From Aphidius gifuensis (Eukaryota; Arthropoda; Insecta; Hymenoptera; Braconidae), in the NCBI RefSeq assembly GCF_014905175.1, contig NC_057791.1, forward strand, positions 7,574,492 through 7,638,491: a stretch of 64,000 nucleotides of DNA. Direction: 5' to 3'. The position numbers were made by a program, and so were the translations under genes. A model generated the notes under the pieces. That model was not told the origin of the DNA. It saw only the letters and a program-made list of their open reading frames with translations, and did no database searches. Positions 22,174 through 34,890 of this stretch are shown here, in pieces. How positions within the stretch are numbered: the first letter of the stretch is position 1; each line of letters starts with the position of its first letter.

Positions 22174-24123
22174 TCTTATCTTTTCTAATGAAACCATCGA
22201 GTCAACTTTGACGTCCTCCAATTCGTCAATTCAATTTTTAATCGATATATGGGAAACAAATATAATCCATAATCCTGAGGAAGAAGAGTCATTTTTAATG
22301 TACTTTTATTTGAATAATATGGAAATATGGATATATTCTTGAACTTGATTTAGATCATCCTGTAAGATCATCATCATAAAGATTTTCCGTTAGCGCCAGT
22401 ACGCGAAAAACCACCTCTAAAAACCAGGGAAACTCCAAAATTATTGGCAACCCTAGACAATAAAAAAAATGATCATACAGTTGCTAAAGAAACTGTGCCT
22501 TCACTGCGGGGGGAATTTTAATTTCTTCTTTAATATATATCGAAATTCGTGACTACAAATTTATTTCATTCTCTATCGTTACAATGATTATTGTTACAAC
22601 TAAAATTTATTTAATTTTCATTCATTTTGCTTGTTCCTTCTAATCGGTCATCTCTATGTCCAGAATCGCTTTCTTCTAAGCTTATAAACTCTCCGTTTTT
22701 ATTCATTTTGTTGTACTATGATTTTAGCCTGTCAATGTTAAATATTTATTACAAAATTGTCGAGTTCGATTGTATTTATTTTATTTACTTTTTTCTCTCG
22801 GTTGAATCAGGATTTAACGTTTTAGTTGTTGCTGAAGTCGTCGTTATATTTTTGATTTTTTTATATTCATTTATTTTCAATTCCTTTAATGCTATCACAT
22901 CACCCTTTTTTCCCTAGAAATTTTCTGCCTCTTCATTCCATAAATTTAGTTCAATCTAGAATATCTTTCCTTTGGTAAATTTATTATCTTTGTTTAGTTT
23001 AATCAAACTTTTTTTCATTTAAATTTTATTTTACTTCATAATCACTGTCGTCTGCTAATGTTATTGTTCTTTATTTTAATAACCGTCCTGACATTGCATA
23101 TATAAATTCCACTTTATTTATTGCTATTATGATTGCGATGAAATCTAAATAATGTCATTATTATTGGTGAATAGTTTTCTTTTTTTTTTTTTTTTTTTTC
23201 GCTAAAATTATTTGCCTGCAAATGAATTAATTAGTAGATGTACAATTTCTTGTATTTTAATCTCGAAATTAATTTTTGGTAATTTTTATTTTCCTTATCG
23301 TCATCGAATATTATATTAGCTTCTACTGGTATGATTATTTCTTTATTATTTATTGATGGATATTGTTCATTAATTTTTCTCACTAATCCTCCAGTGATCG
23401 TATATATTTTGTTTAACTTGAATATTTAATAATTTGTCATGTTAATAATTTTTTAAAAATCTTTTTGTTGAAAAATCTTGTTGTTAAATACGATTTTTCC
23501 ATGATATTTTGCTATACTTTTCTTTTTTGTTTACTCATATTTTTCTAATATTTTTCTATAATTATCGTATTTTTCTTTATATTCAGTGATTTTTCTATAT
23601 TTTCGTTTATTCGTTTATATGTATACTCTTTATTTTTCTATATTTTTCTTCATTTTCCATATTCATCTTGTTTAGATTAATTAAGGGACTTAGAAATTTT
23701 TTTTTTTTGGGGGGGGGGGGGCATAATTGATATGTTCCCTTATTTAACGTTTTTTTCTTTATATTCAGTCACTTTTCTATATTTTCCTTTCTATTTACCG
23801 ATTTTTCTTTGATATTTTCTTATATTCTCCTTTATATTTACTGATATTTTCCCATATTTATCGTTTTTTTCTTTATATTCAGTCACTTTTCTATATTTTT
23901 CTTTATATTTACTGATATTTTCCCATATTTAGCTTTTTTTTCTTTATATTCAGTGACTTTTCTTTATATTTTCTATATATATTGTATTGGTCAAGATTAA
24001 GGGAATTGAGATCCCACTCTGAAATTTTGGCTAGCCTCATTTTATGAGCTGGAGAATTCAGGGAAAAAAAATCAGAATTTTAAAAAACGTCGGAATCGAT
24101 TTTTTTTCGATTTTTGTTGTTTT
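22174..24123. other. AT-rich intergenic DNA with a TTTTCT/ATATTCAG-type array
   Basis: From about 23,500 to 23,960 degenerate units of about 60 bp (TTCTTTATATTCAGTSACTT then CTATATTTTTC) repeat on the plus strand. A run of G sits at about 23,709. No gene is visible. Confidence 0.45.
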
Positions 24124-24420
24124 TTATTTTTTTAAGGGTCGAAAAAATGTGAAAAAAATGAGCGTCATGTTCGAGCTGAAAAAAAGCTGAAAAAAAAAAT
24201 ACGAACGAAATTGGGAGGGGTCAGGGTCACGACCGTCTGAATTCACGTGGAATGCCCCATATATATTCATGAAATACTGAGTTTTTTCAGTTGTTCTTTT
24301 ATCTTCAGGATTTTTGTCGGGATGATATCTTTTAATATTTTCCCGATATATCAACTTTAGATGACTTAAGCTATCAATATTATTGAATATTAAACCAATT
24401 TCAGCCTCGTAATCTGACAT
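24124..24420 (-). pseudogene. DnaJ (J-domain) fragment
   Basis: The frame starts MSDYEAEIGLIF and contains the J-domain signature YRENIKRYHPDKNPED, including the invariant His-Pro-Asp, then YFMNIYGAF. Downstream sequence becomes unrelated and Phe-rich, so only helices II-III of a J domain are present. It may be an isolated exon or a gene fragment. Confidence 0.5.
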
Positions 24421-25232
24421 GTTACAGCCTGAAAAATATAAATAAAATTATTACAAATTATAATGAAAATAAATTTTATTTTAATTTAGTAGCTATCTCT
24501 TCAATATTTGAATAAAAAAAAAGACCTGGTAACATTTGTTGGGGCATGTGGCCAGCGTTACCCGTTAAAAATTAAAAATTTTCAATACTCCGGCTAGGGC
24601 CATTATTATTTTTATTGCTTAGACATATTTTAACCGTTAATTAACGAAAACATTATTCATATTTAAAAGAAAGGCAATGGAGTTTTTCGAAGCTTTTGTT
24701 GGAGCCTTATAAACATTTTATTTCATCTCTATGATGACATTTTTTGGTCCGTTTTTATTTTCATCTCATTTCTCACAGATACAAAATTTATAATAGAACA
24801 ACTCGTACAACAGATGCAGCTGAGAAAAATATCTCCTAGCGTATTTAGTTAGCTCGAAAAAATTCTCAACGCTATGAGAATTGAGGGTCCGGATGCAATA
24901 ACCAGTCGAGCGCTTGGAGACAAGAAATCACTGTGTTGCTGTGGTAAATGAGAAAAATTAAAATTGATAAATAAGATAAATAAAAAATACAGTCGTCCGT
25001 AGAATTAAAAAATACATATTTTTCTTCAAATAAATTTTTTTGATAATAATTAGTTAACGCGAAAAAAAATAAAAACAAAATAACAAAAAAAATTTGTGTG
25101 TGTTAGCAGTACGTGCGAGGGAAGTGAAACTTCTTTCGCAGTTCGTCAAGATATTTGTAACGGCTTTAATAATATAGACAATCAATTAATTAATGATGAT
25201 ATTATTGATGATATTAATAATATTAATAATGT
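24421..25232. other. Intergenic DNA, no gene seen
   Basis: AT-rich with no convincing exon. The last 60 bp (ATTAATAATATTAATAATG) are microsatellite-like and resemble the sequence after 63,046, on the far side of the giant composite element. Confidence 0.4.
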
Positions 25233-25929
25233 TTATAGTATAGGGGTCTTCGATTCTCGGCGATTTTTTAAGTACTCGAGTACTGGATCGATTCATATCG
25301 AGTACAAGTATCCAATTCTTTTCAGAGCCGATTAATCGATTCACGATTCTTGTTCACCGAATATCGCCAAAAGAATCGGTCTTGTTTTTCGCCCTTACAA
25401 AGCGCATTGTTCTAGGTTTTATAAACCTAGGCCATCATTTGTATTTATTTTAAACTCTTTTTTAATATAAAATAAAAAAATAAAAAAAATTAGAAAGAAA
25501 CAACAAAGTTCGTTGACACTTGATGATTGGGGATTGGCTTCTGACAGTTCTCATATAACTAATAAATATTAATATTAAATAATAAATATTAATATAAATA
25601 TGAATATTATTAAATATTTAATATTAAATGAATAATAATAATATTTAATTATGTATTATTAATATTTATAATATTCTCTTTTTTAACATCATATTTTTCA
25701 TTCAATTTCATTCGTTTTTTTTTTCTATTAATACTGTGTATACATAAAAAATAATGTATCATTAAGGTGACATGAAACCCGATTCTGCCTTATCTCGGGG
25801 TGCCGCGCGCTCCATCTATAGGTCCCCAGTAGCGTTACTGGAGTCCTATACTTCGATCGGTAAACTGATTTTTACCGATCGGTAAAGGGACAACTTAAAA
25901 TCTAGGTAAAATGACCTTGCAAAGGTTTT

Positions 25930-26420
25930 TCTATTTAATGAAATTAAATAGATCAATTAAAACTATGAGTAAATATCATAGCAAGTTTAATACTGTATTT
26001 TTCATACAGATATTATTTAATATCAATAATAACATTATTAAATTAATTTATTGGATTTTTTTTAAATCTCAAATAATTATAAATTTAATTTCAAATTTAT
26101 AAACAATTAATGAATTAATTGTGTCATTTTAACTAGCATGCTAAATTCTGTATTTTCCATACAGATATTATTTAATATCAATAATAACATTAATAAATCA
26201 ATTTATTGATTTTTTTTTAAATCTCAAATAATTATAAATTTAATTTCAAATTTATGAACAATTAATGAAATAATTGTGTCATTTTAACTAGCATGCTACA
26301 TTCTGTATTTTTCATACAGATATTATTTAATATCAATAATAACATTAATAAATTAATTTATTGATTTTTTTTCGAATCTCAAATAATTATAAATTTAATT
26401 TTAAATTTATAAACAATTAA
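25930..26420. repeat. ~156-bp tandem repeat, three copies
   Basis: Units share CTGTATTTTTCATACAGATA at about 25,993, 26,148 and 26,303 and the following AT-rich sequence. They lie near the left end of the composite element, as the 145-bp satellite lies near its right end. Non-coding. Confidence 0.7.
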
Positions 26421-26599
26421 TGAATCGCTTTTTTCTCATATTTTGATAATATGAATATTACGTATTTTGATAAATTATTCTCAAATTTACTTACACTCGA
26501 CAGTTCATAATTAAACCAACAATTAAACAACGTACTATAATATCATTATTATTATTTGATATTGTTGTTAATTTAATATTTTTTTTGTTTATAAATTCA

Positions 26600-27060
26600 T
26601 GAATAAACTGGTTGATTATCAGGATGAACAGCAGTTCTAACAATTCTCGCACTAGCTAATTTTGGGAAATCATTATCTTGGTATTTTTGTGCAATTGTTC
26701 ATAATATTCAATCACCAGAAGTTTTTTTACTGATATCTAAACCTTGTGATACTGTTTCTTTACTCAACATACCTGTATCACAACAAGAATTTCTGGAGAT
26801 GACTAACTGCATCCAATAAACAAAATAAATGATGAGCTGGTGCATCAGTCATTATTTCTAAATCATTAAGGCTGTTTTAATAATGTGGAGATACATATTC
26901 CAACAAGACGTAAAAATCATTCAGATGCTTCGTGATATGAAAATAATGTATCACCATTAATATGATAAGCTTGGCATGCATCAGGTAGTTGACAATTTGA
27001 TAATATTGGTGTATTTGCCATTGCATCAAGACACAATAAGTTTGTAATAGCTATTCTTCA
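26600..27060 (-). pseudogene. NAT10 (RNA cytidine acetyltransferase) fragment
   Basis: Short stretches on the minus strand match the conserved NAT10/Kre33 core: LLCLDAMANTP, LPDACQAYHINGDTLFSYHE, DLEIMTDAPAHHLFCLL, QGLDISKKTSGD and LASARIVRTAVHPDN. In the intact enzyme these lie in the acetyltransferase region. Several stops and frame changes separate them, so the copy is dead. Identification is from memory of the family motifs. Further decayed coding-like sequence to about 27,720 was not identified. Confidence 0.7.
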
Positions 27061-28434
27061 CCATTATCCCCAGATATATAATGATTATAATACTAAGTAC
27101 TTTTATCTTTATCTTTTCTACCATGTGAATCACCTGGTACTGTTTTTTACGTAATTGTTAATAAGTTGTTATAATAATAATTAGCTACTAGCAATATTGA
27201 TGATAAATATATATTATTTTTCTAACCTCAAAAAAATGTGTCCTATTTACTTTATGTGGTTCCCAAATATGTCCAATTTTAATTGATTAATTTATCAACA
27301 ATTTTTGATGCATCATCTTTTATTGATGGTAAAATATATTGTAAATAATTGGCAACAGCTTCTTGTTTTTGTTGTGATGCTTCAATAGGACATAATACGT
27401 GTGTCATCTTCATCTAAATGACATGCTAATGAACCCAACTAATATTACAACTGAATGTTTTATGCGGTAATCATAATGTTATGTTTTTTTCACCATGAAA
27501 ATCAACATTCTAAAAAAAAAAAATTGTACAATAGATGTATTGTTCTTGGTGTCTTAAATGGTGCTACTTGTGTTAATAATAATAATGCAACACTTTTTTT
27601 TGTTTCTCAATGTAAATTATTGTTTGTTCAACGACTTTACCAAGATTATTTGATTGATCATGATGAAGCTTTACTAAATCATCCTGTACATCACCACATT
27701 TTACCATCCTTGAATTATTTGTAAACTTTGACATTCCTCATAACCTGTAACTGCAGATAAACACAATTATGTTGACAATATTTCAGTTGGTATTTTTGGT
27801 ATATTTGTCAAACCTGTAATGCTGCTTTTTTTAAAAAAAATTTTAACATATATTGGTAACAAACTATTGTTTTATTGAATAAATAATGATTAATAATGCT
27901 TAGTTGTATTAACGTTTGATATAAATTACATGACCATCTTGACACGTTGAGAAGCGAGACAGAAAGCATTACCAGACGTCGCATGCGCGAGAACCAAACC
28001 ACCCAAGATGAAGACTATTTAAAAAAAAACATGGTATAATGGTATAAAGGGTTGTATTTTATGTTAAATTTTTAATCATCAAACGAATTGTAATTATATA
28101 ATAATTATCATAATTATTAGTTTTTTTTTTTTTTTTTTTTTGAACAAAAACACAGTTTAGTTTTTTTTTTTTTTCTGGATAGATAAAATTCCAATGAAAA
28201 AAAAAATAATAATTTTTATTATTAGAATTTGTTTGTTTCCATGAATTTATTTTTTAATGAGTTTAGCCTCATTATCAAAACCATTTCAAATTAAATGCAA
28301 ATTGTTAATGTTGATTTTTCAATACTTGTAAATTTTTTTTAAATATGCAAGTACACATACTTTGATCAACTTTCTTATTCTTGATTAATTTGCAAATTAA
28401 AAAAAAACAAACAAATGAATACTTTCACTGAATG

Positions 28435-28719
28435 CTAATATTTTTTTGGATATAAATGATGCTGATTAGCCTTCCACCAATCAAATGTCCAGTACTTCCT
28501 AGCTGATGTTTTGCTTACTGCTTCTCCAGTTAACAATTTGGTATCAATAAATGCTTTATAGTTTGTTAAATCAACTGAATCTTTTTGTTGCTCCTTTGGA
28601 AAGTCTTGTTGAGAATTTACTGGTACAGGCTGTTGTTGATGTTGCCATTTATTCGATTTCATCCAATCTAGTTGTTGATGGTTGTATAAAGGTAATTTAT
28701 TCTTAATTTGTACCAATCG

Positions 28720-28781
<62 letters not shown>

Positions 28782-30060
28782 GCTGTTGTTGTTGCCAATG
28801 ATTAAGTGGTACATTTGCATACAACGATGCAAGCATGTAGTCACAATATTGTTTTTCAAATTGTGTAGAATTTATTTGACTCGCAGTTGAATATATGAAT
28901 TTATCATTTATGTTACATGGATTATGACCATGATATTCAGCTGGTACTTGTGAAAGCAATGGTCGGTGAAAAAATTCTTGGTGATGTTCTTCATTTACTT
29001 GATGAGCACTTGGTGTCAGTGCAGGTAATACAATAGGTGAAGAAGATGGTGGTGGTGGTGGTGGTTGTTGCAGAAATTTCAACAATTGCTGCTTGTAATC
29101 ATAACCAGGAATCAGTGGTTGTGATGTTGTTGGCACTTGAGGCATCAATGATGCTTGTGATAATGACACCGGTGGTTGTTGTGGTGTTGTTGGCACTTGA
29201 GGCATCAATGATGCTTGTGATAATGACACCGGTGGTCGTTCTGTTGTTGTTGGCACTTGAGGCATCAATGATGCTTGTGATAATGACACCGGTGGTTGTT
29301 GTGTTGTCGTTGTTGGCACTTGAGGCATCAATGATGCTTGTGATAATGACACCGGTGGTCGTTCTGTTGTTGTTGGCACTTGAGGCATCAATGATGCTTG
29401 TGATAATGACACCGGTGGTCGTTGTGTTGTTGTTGTTGGCACTTGAGGCATCAATGATGCTTGTGATAATGACACCGGTGGTTGTTCTGTTGTTGTTGTT
29501 GGCACTTGAGGCATCAATGGTGCTTGTGATAATGATCTTGGTGGCTGTGAACCAGATTGTAGCTGTTTTGCATGAGTAAGCAGCCAGTTTCTAGCACGCA
29601 TTGCAGCTTTGACACCCTATTCACAATTCAAAGCCTTTGACATGGTAATTTCTGCAGCTTCAATCTCATCTAACCATTTATGATCATTATTTTGTTCTTC
29701 TCTTTCTTCTGGTTCTTTAGCTGCAAACATGAACAACAAATAAAAATGATAGTAATAATAATAATAATAAAAATATAATAAAATAATATAAATTATCATT
29801 CAATTATTTTTTATATTAAAAATAAGAAAATGTGTTAATATTACTTTTAGCACCCCGCATTAACGACACTTAAATAATGTAAATCTAATAAATCATCAGT
29901 ACCTTTATCATTGATAATATCAGTATCATTATTTCGCATTTGTAATGTTGCTAAATTTAAATAACATTCAGCAACTTCTGGTAAACCTTTGTGATACATT
30001 TCTTGTGCTTTATTAATATGAAGTAATCTCAATGACACTTAACGTTCAGCAAGTTTTTTT
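28435..30060 (-). pseudogene. Pro/Gln-rich protein gene fragment with 18-residue repeats
   Basis: The main open exon (28,435-29,601) contains seven units of about 57 bp encoding PPVSLSQASLMPQVPTTT-like repeats. A polyglutamine run from a CAA array (about 28,710-28,795) and a tail ending WKANQHHLYPKKY follow. Upstream, after an in-frame TAG, an exon with an acceptor near 29,720 reads KEPEEREEQNNDHKWLDEIE, and another (29,870-30,030) reads KAQEMYHKGLPEVAECYLNL. I do not recognise the parent gene. The TAG and other breaks mark it as non-functional. Confidence 0.45.
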
Positions 30061-30229
30061 GATGTTCCTGCAGCAGTAGTTAACACTGCCTTATTGGTTC
30101 TTTAGTACATTTTGGATAAACAATGTTTTTATAATTTTTATCATATATTTGTTATTTCTTTTTTTTTTTTTTCTTCTTCACTAAATTTTTTTTCTTTTTC
30201 TAAATCTATCAATAATTTTGGTAGTTTGG

Positions 30230-31660
30230 TGAACTACCATTACCAGCCATGTTGTTTTGTTGTCTTGGACCACGATTACCATCACCATTACGTGAAAAAT
30301 CACCACGATTAACTCGTGCACCATATTGTCCACCAGCTCTCATTGTCCATCTTTTATTTAATAAATAATAATTTATAAATTATTTATAAATTAAATTTAA
30401 TATAATAAAATAATAATACATATTAACCTCCTCCTTGTTGCCACAACCCATTCACGACCATTCCTTTTACCTTTCTTTATTTGTGTTTGATCTCATGTTA
30501 TCACTTTCATTTTGACCTTTTGGTTTATTTCTTTCTCTTCAATGTTTAATTTAAGACCTTTGTCATCTGGGTAATATATTGGCTGTAATTTAAAAATAAA
30601 TAAATTAAATAAATAAAGTAATAAATTAATAAATTAAAATAAAAAAAAATGTAAATAAATAACTTACGAGGGCTTTAAGAACTTTAGCAACAACAGCATA
30701 ATCTTCAAATGTTACAAAACCATAATTTGGTACTCCTGTTAAATTATTTTGTCCTTGTGGACCTTTACTACCAGTTGTTTTACAATGTAAATGTAAATCA
30801 ACAACTTTACCAAAACGTTCAAATATAATTCTTAATTTAGATTCACTTGCTTGATGTGGTACATTACCAACAAATAATTGATGATGATCTGGCCAATTAC
30901 GACATTTATTTTCTTTATGCATTGTATTTGCATATGAATTTTTACCACCTTGTCCACCACGTGATTGTTGTTGATTATCATAACGATTTTGTGATGATGA
31001 TGATGATGATTGTTGTTGTTGTTCACGTTGTGATGATGATGATTGATTTGAATAACGTTAATTCTGTTGATTGGAAGACAATGTTGAATTTGTTGTTGCT
31101 GTTGATTATGTATTTTGATTTGAATGGGCAATTGTTGATGTACGTTGCTCGTCAATACGATTGTTGTAAACTATTACCAGATATCATACCAGCATATGGC
31201 ATTAGTTTTATTGGTTGAATATTTGTAATAACACTATTGTGTCGTAGTTGACTTTTTTTAACAGCAATATTTTCTTGGAAATTATCAATTTTTTTGTATG
31301 TTGGTATAACAGATGGTACTTGTTGTTGTCGTTGTTGTTGTAGTGGTGGTGGATAATAAACATTTGTAATATAAGGTTTATTATCCACAAAAGATTTTGA
31401 ATAATTAATGGATGTTGTACTTGTTGTCCTGGTAATGTTTGAAAAAATTTGTCATTTAATGCCATATATAAATGATGAATATTATTATAGAATCTAAATA
31501 AATTAATAAAAAGTATATTAAACATACAATTATTATTATCATATCTTGAAATGACGATTATTTTTATTATTATTTTAATTACTTGTGAAGATGATGTGTA
31601 GTATTGTCTAACAAACTCACGACCAACAGATTGTGCAGAGGTTGTTGTCTCCATGACCAT
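30230..31660 (-). pseudogene. rin: G3BP / rasputin copy with introns, disrupted
   Basis: It begins MVMETTTSAQSVGREFVRQY, the start of the NTF2-like domain, and resumes after an intron at RFYNNIHHLYMALNDKF. Later come Gln/Ser-rich sequence and an RRM with HQLFVGNVPHQ and PNYGFVTFEDY. After another intron comes YYPDDKGLKLN, and then Gly/Arg-rich sequence (GGQYGARVNRGDF). G3BP is a stress-granule RNA-binding protein. An in-frame TAA occurs near 31,060, and NTF2 sequence is missing or scrambled. Retained introns show it was copied as genomic DNA rather than as mRNA. Confidence 0.75.
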
Positions 31661-31881
31661 TTCTTTTATATCAATCCTCAATTTTAACAACAAAATATCC
31701 TTCACAATAAAATATCTCAATTCATGGTTTATTATATATTTAAATATATTTTGACTTTTAAAGTTTTAAGAGACACATGATGAAATTCCACACCGAGAAA
31801 TATTCACACAAGAAAAAAAAAATAACGGTAGTGTTTACATATATTTCCAAAACAGCTGACTAGCCCTCTAGGGATTCAATA

Positions 31882-31910
31882 TATAAATACTTGAAAATAA
31901 CCACAATCAG
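31882..31910 (+). promoter_or_regulatory. Candidate promoter of the Mutator/YqaJ/Ulp1 gene
   Basis: TATAAATA at 31,882 is followed 25-28 bp later by an initiator-like TCAG at 31,907. The first ATG of the spliced gene is at 32,086. Motif-based only. Confidence 0.4.
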
Positions 31911-32144
31911 GACCGTGGTGAATCAGTTCATTGTTTTTGTGGATAATTGTTGGATTTTTTGTGAATTCTTTTGTCATAAATTTTACGTATTATTTAATAT
32001 TTACATTTTCTTATTGTTAGTGAAATCATTACTATATATAATAAATTCTTTGTGAAGATTGTTGAATACTTTTACTGCAGTAAAAATGGGCTCTAAAAGA
32101 AATAGAATACGAAACTATTCACGAGCACATCAATGGCGTCAAAA

Positions 32145-34890
32145 GTAATTATCAATATATTTAATTATTATTATTATTATTATTTCAAATCTTTTAAATT
32201 TAATATTTTATCAATATTTATATTTTAAGTATTGATAAAAATATGTATTATTTATTTTCTATTATAAAAAGGACACTTGACCGCTTTTTATTCGTGATGT
32301 GATTGGTCGAAATTTTTTAGCATTTGTTTATAATTAATATTTTATTATTTTCTCTCTCATACTAACACGTTGCTACGTGTTGTTGTATGGTTGCTACGTT
32401 TGTTTATTTTCGGCAATTAATTTATTTAAGTTGTGTCGTTCCTAGATCAAAAGTCATATTACAGCTTTTGATTAAGTTCTATATATTTAAATTTAATAAA
32501 AAAAGTGTTGTTATATTTATTTATATTTATGAATATAACTAATATATATTACTAAATTGATATTTAAATAAAAAAAAGTTGAGGTGGTTACTACGTTATG
32601 GTTACTACGTTTATCAAAAACCTCATCATACTTATTACTATTACTTAATTAAAATATTATATAGATGTAAATATTGATATTTAATACAATTGTATAAAGT
32701 ATAAATATTTATATAAATAAGTAAACAAATAGAAAAAGTTTGTGTGTGGTTGCTACGTATGATTGCTAATTATATTTTTTCATCAAATATAATAATACAA
32801 TTGACTTTATAAAAAGCTGTAATATGACTTTAATACTTTGATTGAGCAACGACACAACTAAAAGATTTAATAATTATTTATAATTAGATCAAATGATATT
32901 TTTGTTCATTACGATAATTATAATATTGATTATTAACTTGAAATAAATATAGTAATTCATGGAAATGACAAATAAGAAAAGTACTTCACGTGATTATTAA
33001 AAAATTATAATTATGATGAAAAAATAGTATTAATAAACATACACAACAATATATACAACCACGCGCTGGAGGCGCAGGGTCGCTCTTGTTAAAAAATATA
33101 CTATCATATCATCTCGTCTTTGTTTTTTAAGAAACTACAAATTATCGAAATAATGTAGAATAAAAAATTAAGATGGTATACACAGTAATTAATTATGCAA
33201 ATATACCGTCAAAAGTAATTACCAATATATTCAATTATTATTATTATTATTATTATTATTATTTTAAATCTTTCGAATTCAATATTCTATCAATTTCAAA
33301 TATCAATAAACATATGTATTATTTATTGATTTTTTAAAAATATCCATTTCATATCCATATCAATTCATCTATCCTTTATTTTTAATGAAACCTTAAATAA
33401 TCAAAATATTGATTAATAAAAAATTAAGATGGTATACACAGTAATTAATTATGCGAATACAATCTGAGAAGAATTCAAAAGTAGGGGAAAGCGGTGCAAA
33501 ATAGAACACTCAAAAAAATATTTTTACTTATATGATTTCATTATTTTTTTCATTTTCATGTTATTTTTTTATTTAAAAAGCTGAAAAAAAATTAAGGTTG
33601 AATGTAAATCACATCGGTGAACGAAGTTTGGGCCCGAGAGGGTGCGCATCTACATATGGTTATAAAAATATTTTCAGTGCCCCTCTGTCCAAAATATATT
33701 CACTATACTGACAGGCTCTTGGTAGTATGTGTGTATGTAGTCTATCTGGATAGGCACACACAACTACCATAACCAAGAAACATGAGACAGCACGACGAAT
33801 AAAAGAGAGAGAATGACGGCTAATGATGAAAATTTTAATTCTGATAATTGAATATCTTTTAAAATCAACAGACGAAATTGATCGTTGAGGGCTTAAAAAA
33901 TCCGTAGTATCATAAACTACAAGCTGGTAGTAAATTAAGGAAAATCGTATAGAAACTTTTTAATATGAAATCAAAAATCGTATAGTGGGAAATTCTATTT
34001 ACATTCAACCTTAATGCAAGAAAAAAAACTTTTTTTTCAAGTGGAAAAAATACTTCCATATATTTACTTTGTTTGTAGAGAAAAATGGTAGTAAATCAAT
34101 TTAAAAGGAATTATTAATAAATATAAATGAATCGAAGTAAAAGAAAAAATCATTTTTGTGGTAAATAGAAAATTTTATTGAATAACGATAATAAAATTTA
34201 TGAGTAATAATTTTTTTTTTTTAATTTTCAAAAATTATTTTGTTTTTTTTATTCAAGATTCATAAGTGAGGAAAACTAATCAGAAAAAACTATCGTCATA
34301 CATTGATTCATATTTTTTTTTAAAGTTATCCATTTTGCCCTGCATTCCCCTATTCGTCTTAAATTATTTTATATACTTCAACAGTATTATTTTTTTTTTG
34401 TTCATTATTGTTGATGTTGCTCATTTTATTAAAAAAAAAAAAGTCACAACCCAGCTAATTAGTAGATTATAATTGAATGTTCTGTTATTTTTTGTCTTTT
34501 TTGAACATTTAATAAATTAAATTTATTATTCTTTGATATACGAATATTTTTATTAATATACCTTTTCCCTGCTTATCCAATCATTTTTTATGGAAAAGAT
34601 AGGACATTAGAAAGACACAAAAACTAAGGAAATTTTTTTTTTTTTTATTGATCAAGGTATCATTCTACATCGTTTTTGTTTTTAATGTGTAAAATAATGG
34701 CTTTTTTAATGTGTCATCTTGTCCTCTGAGTTTTCGTCATAATAAGTAATACGTGGAACCACTAAACGTTAGTTTCAGCCTTATAGAATTAGTTGATTTG
34801 TATCCTATTTTTTTGGCATTAAGCACATAGTTAATGATACCAACGTTTCATGAATTTTTTCAACAATTAAATTTCTCGCTATTCCCTTAG
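32145..34890 (+). other. 2.7-kb intron of the Mutator/YqaJ/Ulp1 gene
   Basis: It begins GTAATT and ends CCCTTAG. It contains a second copy of its own start at about 33,209 (GTCAAAAGTAATTACCAATA), a duplicated ATTAAGATGGTATACACAGT block (33,166 and 33,420), and the TTAA-flanked MITE at 33,596-34,010. No other gene is visible. Confidence 0.65.
33596..34010. mobile_element. 415-bp TTAA-flanked MITE
   Basis: The ends GGTTGAATGTAAAT are inverted copies and are bordered by TTAA at 33,592-33,595 and 34,011-34,014. This is piggyBac-like target choice. No coding capacity. Confidence 0.75.

Noticed and set aside
25093..25335. 79-codon open frame rich in Asp/Asn
   Set aside because: It is produced by the AAT/GAT microsatellite and runs across the left terminus of the composite element.
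29037..29579. Plus-strand open frame with Val/Leu-rich repeats (LLALEASMMLVIM)
   Set aside because: It is the antisense shadow of the Pro/Gln-rich coding repeat; the minus strand has the biased composition of a real protein and splice-like borders.
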